DNA of 64,000 nucleotides. Origin: Gemmatimonadota bacterium (lineage in GTDB: Bacteria; Gemmatimonadota; Gemmatimonadetes; Gemmatimonadales; Gemmatimonadaceae). The stretch spans positions 1 through 64,000 of the forward strand of contig JAIOPJ010000036.1 in assembly GCA_021413975.1 (NCBI GenBank). Reading direction: 5' to 3'. This document shows, piece by piece, positions 1 through 7,940 of the stretch. The position numbers were made by a program, and so were the translations under genes. Under the pieces are notes generated by a model, which had not been told where the DNA came from, did no database searches, and saw only the letters and a program-made list of their open reading frames with translations. Positions within the stretch are counted from its first letter, which is position 1. Every line of letters starts with the position of its first letter.

Positions 1-28
1 TGAGCTTGCCCCGATTTGGTGGACGCGT
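1..28 (+). repeat. IS left terminal inverted repeat
   Basis: About 28 bp matching the right end at 24 or so positions. The mismatches are small and internal: positions 8-9 and single bases near 18 and 27. This is the transposase-binding end on the orfB side. Confidence 0.9.
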
Positions 29-40
29 AAGTGATAGAGC

Positions 41-916
41 CTACGCGGCCTCGGACAACTGCGCTTCGTACTCGGCGGGACTGACGTAGCCCAGCGTGGA
101 ATGCCGGCGCTTGCGATTGTACCACGTCTCGATGTACCGGAAGATCCCGCGTCGAGCCTCCTCCTTCGAGTGCCAGTCGTGCTGCATCAGCAACTCGAAC
201 TCCAGCGTCGAGAAGAAGCTCTCCGCCACGGCGTTGTCGTAACAATCGCCTTTGGCGCTCATGCTCGCCACCATCCCGTGCGCCGCGAGTTCGTCGCGAT
301 ACGCGCCCGACGCGTACTGACTCCCGCGATCCGAATGATGGATCAACCCCGGCGCCGGGTGCCGCGCGTCGCGCGCCATGCGCAGCGCGCTCAACGCCAG
401 CTCGACTTCCATCGTGTCCCGCATCGCCCAGCCGACGCAGCGCCGCGAGCCCAGGTCGAGCACGATCGCCAGGTAGAGGACGCCTTCCCGCGTCGGGATG
501 TACGTGATGTCCGCCACCCACACGCGATCGACGGCCACGCCATTCACGTCGAACTGTCGCACGAGCAGGTTCGGCGCGATGGGATGGGCGTGATCCGAAT
601 CGGTCGTGCAGATGCGCCGTGCCTTGCGGGGGCGCGCCACCAGGCCCTCCTCGCGCATGAGCCGCGCCACGCGCTTCGGGCTCGCGGGCAGGCCTTCCGC
701 CTGCAACTCCTGGTGTACGCGCGGCGCCCCGTAGGTCTCGCCGCTCGCCGCATGGATGATCCGCACGCGGGCCATCAACACCTCGTCGATCAGCGCGTGC
801 CAGCTCGACGGGCGCTGGCGCGCGGCGTAGTAGCCCGCCGGCGACACCTCGAGCACCCGGCACATGAGCCGAACCCTGAACTCGTCGCGATGGCGCGTGA
901 TCACGGCGTACCTCAT
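41..916 (-). CDS. IS3-family transposase OrfB (DDE catalytic domain)
   Basis: 291 aa. An N-terminal HTH_21 region (GETYGAPRVHQEL) is followed by an rve integrase core. The DDE residues are visible: D in VWVADITYIP, D in HHSDRGSQY, and E in DNAVAESFFSTLE. The C-terminal YNRKRRHSTLGYVSPAEYE is typical of IS3 OrfB. The active transposase is expected to be the OrfAB fusion made by -1 frameshifting. OrfB also has its own ATG overlapping the orfA stop, so separate translation by coupling is possible. There are no internal stops. Confidence 0.95.
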   Translation of the reverse strand: MRYAVITRHRDEFRVRLMCRVLEVSPAGYYAARQRPSSWHALIDEVLMARVRIIHAASGETYGAPRVHQELQAEGLPASPKRVARLMREEGLVARPRKARRICTTDSDHAHPIAPNLLVRQFDVNGVAVDRVWVADITYIPTREGVLYLAIVLDLGSRRCVGWAMRDTMEVELALSALRMARDARHPAPGLIHHSDRGSQYASGAYRDELAAHGMVASMSAKGDCYDNAVAESFFSTLEFELLMQHDWHSKEEARRGIFRYIETWYNRKRRHSTLGYVSPAEYEAQLSEAA

Positions 917-1242
917 CGCGACTCCTTCGCGAAGTACACCGCCACTTTTTTTGCGAAGGCCTGTTCCTGGCGCAACACCGCGTTCTCACGGCGCAGTCGG
1001 CGATTCTCCTGCTCGACGGTCTCGCCCGGATGGGCCGCGCCGGTCCCGTACGCGCGCGCCTGTTGCCGCGTCCATTCGCGCAGCTGGTCGGGCCGCACAT
1101 CCAACTCGCGCCCCACCTGCGTCAGACTGCCGCCCGCGGCCCGCCGCTCCGCCGCCAACCGGACCGCCTCCGCCTTGAACTCGTCACTGAACTCGCGCCG
1201 CACCCGCCGCGCGACCGATCCGGCCTTTCCCTTGGATTTCAT
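913..1242 (-). CDS. IS3-family transposase OrfA (DNA-binding subunit)
   Basis: 109 aa. The N-terminal half is a helix-turn-helix of the HTH_Tnp_1 type (FSDEFKAEAVRLA followed by a GGSLTQVGRELDV helix pair). The C-terminal half is a leucine-zipper-like coiled coil (VEQENRRLRRENAVLRQE). It binds the terminal repeats and represses or assists OrfAB. Near its 3' end the zero frame reads GCA AAA AAA, an A7 run suited to -1 slippage into orfB. The orfA stop overlaps the orfB ATG (ATGA). The length is typical of IS3 OrfA proteins. Confidence 0.93.
   Translation of the reverse strand: MKSKGKAGSVARRVRREFSDEFKAEAVRLAAERRAAGGSLTQVGRELDVRPDQLREWTRQQARAYGTGAAHPGETVEQENRRLRRENAVLRQEQAFAKKVAVYFAKESR
946..952 (-). 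other. Programmed -1 ribosomal frameshift site (A7)
   Basis: On the coding strand this is A_AAA_AAA, read in the orfA frame as GCA AAA AAA GTG. Shifting back one base runs without a stop through AGT GGC GGT ... GCG ATG AGG into the orfB frame. That is the classical IS3 arrangement for making OrfAB. The slippery run is direct sequence evidence; use of the shift is inferred from the family. Confidence 0.8.
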
Positions 1243-1274
1243 GTGCTACCTCCGCCCCGAAGTTAGGGCGAGTG

Positions 1275-1302
1275 AGGCGTCCACGAAATCGGGTTAAGCT
1301 CA
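1275..1302 (-). repeat. IS right terminal inverted repeat
   Basis: Inverted copy of the left end, on the orfA side. Everything to the right of 1302 is host sequence in the reading frame of the interrupted gene. Confidence 0.9.
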
Positions 1303-1691
1303 TAGTTCACCCCCGCCGCACTCACATGCTCATTGATGTAGTGATGCGCGCCGACGGCGGTCGCACTCGGTGACTTGGCATCCGCCGGGATGATCACATC
1401 GGCGAGCGCGCCGAGCGTCGCCATCTCCGCCTGCGTGAGCAGGCGCTTCGGATCCTTCTTGATGTTGATGAGATCCGGATCCCACGCATCCCCACGCGGC
1501 CCGGAGCGGACCGCAGGCGGAGTCTGCGTCGCCGCAGGCCGCGGCGGCTGAGCACCGGCAGCCGGCGCCTGCTGTGCCTCGGCTTCACCCGGCAGGCCGC
1601 CGAGTATCGGCAGCGCCGCCGCGGCGCCGAGCACCTTGAGTGCGTCGCGGCGCTTCACGCCTTTCGGCTCGGAGTTCTCGTCGTGTGCCAT
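1303..1691 (-). pseudogene. Gluconate 2-dehydrogenase subunit 3-like protein, cut by the IS
   Basis: The N-terminal ~129 residues of a gluconate 2-dehydrogenase subunit 3 family protein. The chosen ATG (1691) is preceded by AAGGAG at good spacing and gives a twin-arginine signal (KRRDALKVLGAAAALPILGG), then a Pro/Ala linker and the family segment LLTQAEMATLGALADVIIPAD. The IS enters right after NYE, and the frame then reads 13 IS codons to a stop at 1263. Family members normally partner a GMC oxidoreductase and a cytochrome c in the periplasm; the rest of the gene and any partner would lie left of the IS. Probably non-functional. Confidence 0.85.
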
Positions 1692-1871
1692 CAGCCGATC
1701 TCCTTCTTCGACAGCTGGAGTGGCAGTGCGAGGCGCACCGACCGTAGCCTTGGGTTGGTCGGCCGCTTTCGCCCCCCTCCGGCGCGCTGTGTGGCCGATA
1801 GAGGCATCAGACCCTGGATTAGACACAGGCGTCGCGATGAGTGAGTTCGAAGCAAACTCGCGCGCGCAAGC

Positions 1872-2183
1872 TTAGGCGTCCGCGAGGGCGTCGCGCGCCG
1901 GGCTGGAAAGAAGTGAGAAGCGAAGTAGTTCCATGAGCCGGTGCGTGGAGAATCCGCGGTAATCGCCGTTGAGGAGCTTCGATACCTTCGGCTGGTCGAT
2001 GCCCATCAACCTCGCGGCAGCGGATTGCGTCAGACGGCGCGAGCGGACCGTGCGATCGATGGCGACCACTAGTTCCGTCTTCGCCGGCAGTTCCTCGGCA
2101 TCGGGGAAGCCGAGGTCTTCCCAGACGTTGCCGCTCCCATGAAAGACCTCGATCTCGCCCGCCTTCACCTTCGTTCTGGTCAT
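1872..2183 (-). CDS. higA: HigA-type XRE antitoxin
   Basis: 103 aa with an XRE/HTH_37 helix-turn-helix in the C-terminal half (LTQSAAARLMGIDQPKVSKLL). It starts at ATG within an ATGA overlap with the preceding toxin-like gene. The toxin-first order and overlap are characteristic of higBA modules. The antitoxin would neutralise the HigB-like ribonuclease and autorepress the operon. The N-terminal part (VFHGSGNVWEDLGFPDAEELPAKTEL) is typical of this small subfamily. Position beside an IS-disrupted gene fits an accessory patch. Confidence 0.85.
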   Translation of the reverse strand: MTRTKVKAGEIEVFHGSGNVWEDLGFPDAEELPAKTELVVAIDRTVRSRRLTQSAAARLMGIDQPKVSKLLNGDYRGFSTHRLMELLRFSLLSSPARDALADA

Positions 2184-2524
2184 CGAGTGTGCTCCCCGGT
2201 CGGCTTGTTCCCAGCGTGATTGAGCTCAGCCTGTTTCGACCGGGCGAGGATGAGGGCGGCATCTCGCCTCGACGTTGCGATCCCATACGTCGACTTCTTC
2301 AGGAAGACATGCAGGACGTAGACGAATCCTCGAAACCTCACCCTGTACACAGCGCGATACGTAACATCCCTATCGTGCACGCGAAGCTCGAGAAGCCCAC
2401 GGAGTTCTCCGTGAAGTGGCTCCGCAAGGAAGGGAAAGCCTCCGCTCTGCACCACATAGCGGGCACGACGGTGACGGGAGAGTATGCTCGTTTTGGCAGG
2501 GCCAGGTAAGAAGGGTGTTTCCAA
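2180..2524 (-). CDS. higB: HigB/Gp49-like toxin, N-terminus uncertain
   Basis: About 114 aa from a TTG start. The C-terminal 75 residues match the phage Gp49/HigB RelE-like fold: VVQSGGFPFLAEPLHGEL, LELRVHDRDVTYRAVYRV, then VYVLHVFLKKSTYG. Toxins of this family cleave mRNA, usually on the ribosome. The first ~38 residues lack the usual beta-strand and helix with a SxxxLxxFP motif. Either the start is wrong, a frameshift has scrambled the N-terminus, or the subfamily diverges here. The toxin may therefore be inactive. The stop overlaps higA (ATGA). Confidence 0.72.
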   Translation of the reverse strand: METPFLPGPAKTSILSRHRRARYVVQSGGFPFLAEPLHGELRGLLELRVHDRDVTYRAVYRVRFRGFVYVLHVFLKKSTYGIATSRRDAALILARSKQAELNHAGNKPTGEHTR

Positions 2525-2682
2525 TGACTGCCGTCGGCCGCCGGCGACCCAGCATCAGGGCATTCCCGCACGTACCGCTCTGACGCACCCGTCATTTGCC
2601 ATGGCCCCGTCCCGACGCGACATTCTCCCCCCGTTCCTTCGCCGGTACCACGCCCGGCCCTCTCCAGGACCCGACCACCCGC

Positions 2683-4308
2683 ATGTCCTCCCGCCGCGAC
2701 TTCCTCGCCACCACCGGCCTCGCCGCCAGCGCCATCGCGCTCGCCGCCCGCCGCGCCGATGCCGCCGGCACTCGCTCGCCGATCCTGACGGCGAACACCG
2801 AGCCCGACCCGCAGGTGAAGGTCCTGCTGCTGGAGGCCCTCAACGCCGCCCGCATCGCCGGCGCCGGCTGGGCCGACGCACGGATCCAGCGCCAGCGCCG
2901 CCAGAACCTCGGCACCCGCGAGCAACAGGTCACCAACGTCGCCGACACCGACACCATCGGCTGCGGAGTGCGCGTGCTCGTCGACGGCACCTGGGGTTTC
3001 TCGGCCACGCGCTCGCTCACCAAGGAGGGCGTGGCGCGCGCCGCACAGCGCGCGGTCTCGCTCGCCAAGGCCAATCGCGTCGCCCGCGATCGCCTGGTGA
3101 AGCTCGCCCCCACCGAGGTACACCCCAACGCCACCTGGAAGTCGAGCTACACCATCGACCCATGGAGCATCCCGGTGGAGGAGAAGGTCGCGCTCCTCCT
3201 GCGCGCCAACGCCGAGGCCATGAAGGTCAAGAACATCCGCTTCGTGAACTCCAACCTGGCCTTCGTCAAGGAGGAGCGCTCCTACGCGAACTCCGAAGGC
3301 TCCGTGATCTCGCAGGACGTCGTGCGCAGTTGGGTCACCATGAGCTGCACGGCGGTGAGCGACGACCGCACCGAGACCGCGACGCGCGGCCCCGAAGTGG
3401 TGCAGCCCATGGGCCGCGGCTGGGAGTACGTGCTCGAGAACGACATCGTCACCAACGCCACCGTCTGGGCCGAGCAGGCACGCGAGAAGCTCACCGCGCG
3501 TCCGGTCGACGTGGGGCGCTGGGATCTCATCCTGCACCCGTCGCAACTCTTCCTCACCATCCACGAATCCATCGCGCATCCCACCGAGCTCGACCGCGCG
3601 ATGGGCTATGAGGCGAACTACGCGGGCACCTCGTTCATCGCGCCACCCACCGACGTGCTCGGCAAGCTGCGACTCGGCCCCGACATCCTCACCATGCGCG
3701 GCGACCGTTCGCAGCCCGCCGGTCTCGCCACCATCGGCTTCGACGACGACGGCGTGAAGCCCGAGGAGTTCGACATCATCCGCAACGGCATCTTCTGGGA
3801 CTACCAGACCACGCGCGAGCAGGCGGAGTGGCTCCGGCCCTGGTACGAGAAGAACGACGTGCCGGTGCGCTCGCACGGCTGTGCGTACGCGCAGAGCTGG
3901 AGCGACGTCGCCTTCCAGCGCATGCCCAACGTCTCGATCGTGCCCGACCAGAAGGTCGACCGTTCATTGAACGACATCGTCGCCGCGACCGACAAGGGCA
4001 TCGTGATGATCGGGCGCTCGTCGTACTCGATCGACCAGCAGCGCTACAACGCGCAGTTCGGCGCGCAGGTCTGCTACGAGGTGAAGAGCGGCAAGATCGT
4101 CGGTCAGCTGCGCGACGTGGCCTATGTCATGCGCACGCCCGACTTCTGGAACTCCGTCGACCTGCTCGGCGGCAAGAGCTCCTACGAGCTCGGCGGCACC
4201 TTCAACGACGGCAAGGGCCAGCCGGGTCAGTCGAACGCCGTGAGCCATGGCTGCCCGCCGGTGCGCTTCAAGAACATCAACGTCATCAACACGGGGCGGA
4301 ACCTGTGA
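2683..4308 (+). CDS. TldD-family metallopeptidase with Tat signal
   Basis: 541 aa from the ATG at 2683, chosen because it opens a twin-arginine signal (SRRDFLATTGLAASAIALAA, Ala-rich cleavage region). An upstream in-frame ATG at 2596 would bury the signal. The mature protein is TldD-like (PmbA/TldD superfamily) with the zinc motif HESIAH (HExxxH) at about residues 294-299, followed by EANYAGTSFI. TldD forms a heterodimer with TldE and cleaves unfolded or modified peptides; in E. coli it matures microcin B17 and is cytosolic. Here the catalytic subunit appears to be exported. It overlaps the TldE-like gene by GTGA, indicating coupled translation. Confidence 0.9.
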   Translation: MSSRRDFLATTGLAASAIALAARRADAAGTRSPILTANTEPDPQVKVLLLEALNAARIAGAGWADARIQRQRRQNLGTREQQVTNVADTDTIGCGVRVLVDGTWGFSATRSLTKEGVARAAQRAVSLAKANRVARDRLVKLAPTEVHPNATWKSSYTIDPWSIPVEEKVALLLRANAEAMKVKNIRFVNSNLAFVKEERSYANSEGSVISQDVVRSWVTMSCTAVSDDRTETATRGPEVVQPMGRGWEYVLENDIVTNATVWAEQAREKLTARPVDVGRWDLILHPSQLFLTIHESIAHPTELDRAMGYEANYAGTSFIAPPTDVLGKLRLGPDILTMRGDRSQPAGLATIGFDDDGVKPEEFDIIRNGIFWDYQTTREQAEWLRPWYEKNDVPVRSHGCAYAQSWSDVAFQRMPNVSIVPDQKVDRSLNDIVAATDKGIVMIGRSSYSIDQQRYNAQFGAQVCYEVKSGKIVGQLRDVAYVMRTPDFWNSVDLLGGKSSYELGGTFNDGKGQPGQSNAVSHGCPPVRFKNINVINTGRNL

Positions 4309-5756
4309 GCACGCTTCGCCACATCCCCGACGCGCCCAAGCGGCTGATCGCGCACGCGACCGCCGAGCGCCATGGCGTGCTCGACGAAGCGCTCGTGCTC
4401 ACGCGGGCCGAGTGCGAGGACATCGTCCAGCGCGGGCTCAAGCTCTCCAAGGCCGACGCCTGCCGCATCGCCATCGGCAGCACGTACCAGACCAACCTGC
4501 GCTTCGCCGACAACCAGATGTCCACCTCGGGCATCTCGGACGACGCGTCGATCACGATCAGCTCCGTGGTCGGCAAGAAGCGCGCGAGCGTCTCCACCAA
4601 CGACGTGTCGCCTGAGGGGCTGGCGCGCGCGGTCGCGCAGTCCGAGGCGCTCGCTCGTCTCTCCCCCGACGATCCAGAACTCATGCCGGAGCTCGGACCC
4701 CAGGAGTACGCGAGCATCCCGGCCTGGTTCGACTCCACGGCGAACCTGAGCGCCGAGGACCGCGCGAAGGCCGCGCTCACCGCACTCGAGCCGGCACGGC
4801 GTGCCAGGGACCTCACCGTCGCCGGCTTCATCGACTGTTCCGCGAGCGCGACCGCGCTCGGGACGAGCGCGGGGCTGTTCGCGTACCACCGCAGCACGGG
4901 TGCGAACTACACGCTCACCGTACGCACCAACGACGGCACCGGGTCGGGTTGGGTCGGCGCCGACGAGAACGATTTCGCGAGGATCGACTTCCGCGGCATC
5001 GCCACGCGCGCGATCGAGAAGTCGCGCGCCTCGCGCGATCCAAAGGCGATCGAGCCCGGCCGCTACATGGTGATCTTCGAGCCGCAGGCCGTGAGCGACC
5101 TCATCGGCTCGGTGCGCGGCGCGATGAACGCGCGCACCGCCGACGAAGGGCGTTCGCCCTTCAGCGTGCGTGGTCCAAACGGCAACGGCACCAAGCTGGG
5201 CGAGCGCGTCATGGATGCGCGGGTCACGCTCGTGACCGACCCCGCCGACCCGCAGATCCTCGGCGCACCGTTCGACGGCGACGGACTGCCGCAGGGTCGC
5301 CAGGTCTGGGTGGAGAACGGCGTGCTCAAGCAGCTCGCGTACACGCGCTTCTGGGCGCAGCGGAAGGGCGTCGCGCCCACGGGTGGCGGTGGCGGCGGAT
5401 TCGGGGGCGGCGGAGGTGGTGGCGGGGGCCTCAAGATGATGGGCGGGGATTCTTCCATTGATGCGATGATCGCCGGCACCGAACGCGCGGTGCTCGTCAC
5501 GCGCCTCTGGTACCTGCGCCCGATCGACAACCGCACGCTCGTCTACACCGGCCTCACGCGCGACGGCACCTTCCTCGTGGAGAACGGCAAGGTCGCGAGG
5601 AGCATCAAGAACTTCCGCTTCAACGACTCGCCGCTCTTCCTGCTCAACAACCTCGAGGCGGTCGGCCAGTCGGTGCGTGTCGCCGAGGGGGGAGCCGTGG
5701 TGCCGGCGCTCAAGGCGCGCGACTTCAGCTTCACCAGCCTGTCGGACGCCGTCTGA
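4305..5756 (+). CDS. TldE/PmbA-like partner subunit
   Basis: 483 aa from GTG 4305 in a GTGA overlap with the TldD-like gene. It is the non-catalytic TldE/PmbA type: no HExxxH, but the family N-terminus (LRFADNQMSTSGISDD) and C-terminal half (DPADPQILGAPFDGDGLPQGRQVWVENGVL). An internal Gly-rich insertion (about residues 363-382, nearly all G with one F) precedes LKMMGGDSS; it looks like a flexible loop absent from ordinary TldE. No signal peptide is visible, although its partner has a Tat signal, so export as a folded heterodimer (hitch-hiking) is a reasonable inference. Confidence 0.88.
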   Translation: MSTLRHIPDAPKRLIAHATAERHGVLDEALVLTRAECEDIVQRGLKLSKADACRIAIGSTYQTNLRFADNQMSTSGISDDASITISSVVGKKRASVSTNDVSPEGLARAVAQSEALARLSPDDPELMPELGPQEYASIPAWFDSTANLSAEDRAKAALTALEPARRARDLTVAGFIDCSASATALGTSAGLFAYHRSTGANYTLTVRTNDGTGSGWVGADENDFARIDFRGIATRAIEKSRASRDPKAIEPGRYMVIFEPQAVSDLIGSVRGAMNARTADEGRSPFSVRGPNGNGTKLGERVMDARVTLVTDPADPQILGAPFDGDGLPQGRQVWVENGVLKQLAYTRFWAQRKGVAPTGGGGGGFGGGGGGGGGLKMMGGDSSIDAMIAGTERAVLVTRLWYLRPIDNRTLVYTGLTRDGTFLVENGKVARSIKNFRFNDSPLFLLNNLEAVGQSVRVAEGGAVVPALKARDFSFTSLSDAV

Positions 5757-5806
5757 TGCGCGACCGTGCCCGCGAGTGCCCGTCGCGGGCGCTGGAGTCC
5801 TGATCC

Positions 5807-6835
5807 GTGCCCAACTCCCGGTACTCCTGGGCCACCTGGACCGACGAGCGCCTGTTGTTGACGCGCTTCAAGGACCTCGGGCTGCGCCTCGAGGGCACCT
5901 GGGTGCAGGACTGCGTCGACGAGCTCCACGGCGAGCTCGGGGAGCGCGGGCTCAGGCTCAAACCGCACGTCTGGGTCTCCGAGGAATGGTTCTCGCCCGG
6001 CGGGGTCTCGGGCTTCGCGGTGCCGTTCTACCTGCTCCACCCGCGCCTCATGAAGCTCGAGCGCACTCAGCTCATCGAAGCCGAAGGTGGCACGCACCAC
6101 GAGTGCATGAAGATCATGCGGCATGAGTGCGGGCATGCGGTCCAGCACGGCTACCAACTGCATCGCCGTCGCGAATGGCAGCGCCTCTTCGGCAAGTCGT
6201 CGGTGAAGTATCCGGAAGCGTATCGCCCCAACCCCGCGAGCAAGCGCTACGTGCAGCACCTGCGCCGCTGGTACGCGCAGAGTCACCCGGACGAGGACTT
6301 CGCGGAGACCTTCGCCGTCTGGCTCCGGCCGCGGAGCGACTGGCGCAAGCGCTACGCCGGCTGGCCGGCGCTGCAGAAGCTCGAATACGTCGATCGCCTC
6401 ATGACCGAACTCGCCGGTGTGGTGCCCTCGCACCGCAATCGCGAGGTCGTGGATCCGTTGCGCACGCTCAAGCAGACGCTGTTCGAGCACTACACCTATC
6501 GTCGCGCGCTATATTCGGTCGAGTATCCCAAGACCTACGACGACGACCTGCAGCGCCTCTTCTCCGACGACCCGCGCCATCGTGCCCGCCCCACTGCCGC
6601 GAGCTTCCTCCGCCAGCACCGCGCCGACATCCGACGGATCGTCTCACGCTGGACGGGCGAGTACCAGTTCTCGCTCGACAAGGTGCTCGGCGACATGATC
6701 GGCCGCTGCAAGGAGCTCCGGCTCCGCGTCGGGACCAACGAACGCCAACTCCTGACCGACTTCCTCGTGCTGCTCACGGCGCGCACCATGGGTTTCCTCG
6801 TCGGGCAGGGCCGGCGCGACTGGATCGCCGTATGA
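5807..6835 (+). CDS. Putative zinc metallopeptidase (HExxH)
   Basis: 342 aa from a GTG start. It has a gluzincin-like zinc motif, HECGHAVQHGY (about residues 104-114), with DEDFAETFAVWL some 55 residues later as the likely third-ligand helix. There is no signal peptide or membrane segment, so it is probably cytosolic. I do not recognise a characterised homologue. The ATGA overlap with the ATP-grasp gene downstream and the 50-bp gap from tldE suggest one operon; a role in making or trimming a peptide is inference only. Confidence 0.8.
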   Translation: MPNSRYSWATWTDERLLLTRFKDLGLRLEGTWVQDCVDELHGELGERGLRLKPHVWVSEEWFSPGGVSGFAVPFYLLHPRLMKLERTQLIEAEGGTHHECMKIMRHECGHAVQHGYQLHRRREWQRLFGKSSVKYPEAYRPNPASKRYVQHLRRWYAQSHPDEDFAETFAVWLRPRSDWRKRYAGWPALQKLEYVDRLMTELAGVVPSHRNREVVDPLRTLKQTLFEHYTYRRALYSVEYPKTYDDDLQRLFSDDPRHRARPTAASFLRQHRADIRRIVSRWTGEYQFSLDKVLGDMIGRCKELRLRVGTNERQLLTDFLVLLTARTMGFLVGQGRRDWIAV

Positions 6836-7845
6836 GGCGGGTCCGCATCCTGGTCCTCACGCATCCGGACCTGGTCCCACCCGAGGACGAGGGCAAGCTC
6901 ACGCCACGCGAGGCGTTCGAGGTCAAGACGGAGTACGACGTCATCTCCACGCTCCGCGAACTCGGGCACGACGTGCACGTACTCGGCGTGCAATGGGAGC
7001 TCCGTCCCATCCGTGAGGCGGTGGACGCCATCAAGCCCGACATCGTCTTCAACCTGCTCGAGGAGTTCCACGGCGAGACGGTCTACGACCACAACGTCGT
7101 GAGTTACCTCGAGCTGATCAAGATGCCGTACACGGGATGCAACCCGCGCGGCCTCATGATCTCGCGCGGCAAGGCGCTCTCCAAGAAGCTCCTCGCGTAT
7201 CATCGCATCCGCGTGCCCGACTTCGCCGTCTTCCCGCTCGGCCGCAAGGTGCGCCGCCCGCGGCACCTCGCGTTCCCGCTCATCGTGAAGTCGCTCATCG
7301 AGCACTCGAGCCTCGGCATCTCGCAGGCCTCGGTGGTGGACACCGACGAGAAGCTCGCCGAGCGCGTGCGGTTCATCCACGAGCGGATCGGCACCGATGC
7401 GATCGCCGAGCAGTTCATCAGCGGGCGCGAGATCTACGTGAGCGTGCTCGGCAACGAGCGCCTGGCCGCCTTCACGCCCTGGGAGCTGATCGTCGGCAAC
7501 GCCGAGCCCGACGCGCCGCTCATCGCGACCGCCAAGATGAAGCACGACCTCGACTACCAGGCCAAGAAGGGGATCTCGATCCGCGCGGCCGAGCAGGTGC
7601 ACCCGGAGGCGGAGGCGCGCCTGCTGCACGACAGCAAGCGCATCTATCGGATCCTCGAGCTGACCGGCTACGCCCGCATCGACTTCCGGCTCGACGCCGA
7701 GGGACGGACCTGGTTCCTCGAGGCCAATCCCAACCCCGACATCGCGCGCGAGGAGGAGTTCGCGCAGGCGGCGGCGTTCGACGGGATCCCGTACCCGAAG
7801 TTGCTCGAGCGGATCGTCCGGCTGGGGCTGCGGCAGCAGGATTAG
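6832..7845 (+). CDS. ATP-grasp ligase, D-Ala-D-Ala-ligase-like
   Basis: 337 aa from ATG 6832 (ATGA overlap). It has an ATP-grasp fold: N-terminal Rossmann-like domain (RILVLTHPDLVPPEDEG), NLLEEFHGETVYD, central FPLIVKSL with an SLGIS loop, EQFISGREIYVSVLG, and C-terminal metal-binding ARIDFRLDAEG...FLEANPNPDIA. It is related to DdlA/B but lacks their full signature, and a genuine ddl lies at 22966-23925. It likely ligates a carboxylate to an amine, for example an amino acid or peptide. The link to TldD/E and the peptidase suggests peptide metabolism; the substrate is unknown. Confidence 0.85.
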   Translation: MRRVRILVLTHPDLVPPEDEGKLTPREAFEVKTEYDVISTLRELGHDVHVLGVQWELRPIREAVDAIKPDIVFNLLEEFHGETVYDHNVVSYLELIKMPYTGCNPRGLMISRGKALSKKLLAYHRIRVPDFAVFPLGRKVRRPRHLAFPLIVKSLIEHSSLGISQASVVDTDEKLAERVRFIHERIGTDAIAEQFISGREIYVSVLGNERLAAFTPWELIVGNAEPDAPLIATAKMKHDLDYQAKKGISIRAAEQVHPEAEARLLHDSKRIYRILELTGYARIDFRLDAEGRTWFLEANPNPDIAREEEFAQAAAFDGIPYPKLLERIVRLGLRQQD

Positions 7846-7928
7846 GACCGAGGGCCCGCCTGTTCTGGCGACGCGAAGCGCGCTTCGGCGTACGCCCCGG
7901 TGTGACAACGACCGGCCTGCGCACTGCG

Positions 7929-7934
7929 TAGTTT
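7929..7934 (+). promoter_or_regulatory. -10-like TAGTTT placed for leaderless transcription
   Basis: TAGTTT sits 6 nt before the ATG at 7941, so a start about 7 nt downstream of the hexamer would fall on the initiation codon. No convincing -35 is present. The same geometry recurs before polA and upp. Confidence 0.4.
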
Positions 7935-7940
7935 GCCATC

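Larger units (their letters stand above)
1..1302 (-). mobile_element. Complete IS3-family insertion sequence
   Basis: The element is 1302 bp with matched imperfect terminal inverted repeats: the left end begins TGAGCTTGCCCCGATTT and the right end, read inward, begins TGAGCTTAACCCGATTT, and the match continues to about 28 bp. Both ends are TG...CA, as usual for IS3. It carries orfA and orfB on the minus strand, joined by a -1 frameshift site. The right end lies inside a gluconate-dehydrogenase subunit-3-like gene, so the insertion is disruptive. The expected 3-4 bp target duplication cannot be checked because the left flank is outside the window; the right flank begins TAG. Intact ORFs, a slippery site and good ends suggest it could still be mobile. 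Confidence 0.95.

Noticed and set aside
2338-3876. 512-aa minus-strand frame opposite the TldD-like gene
   Set aside because: Same cause: antisense shadow with HVDRT/GVGVD-like low-complexity text and no recognisable domain.
6832-7845. Calling the ATP-grasp protein a second ddl
   Set aside because: It lacks the Ddl N-terminal GG..SERE motif and the NTxPG..T C-terminus seen in the ligase at 22966-23925.
7874-7887. CGAAGCGCGCTTCG palindrome after the ATP-grasp gene
   Set aside because: Short, no loop and no T-run; too weak to call a terminator.
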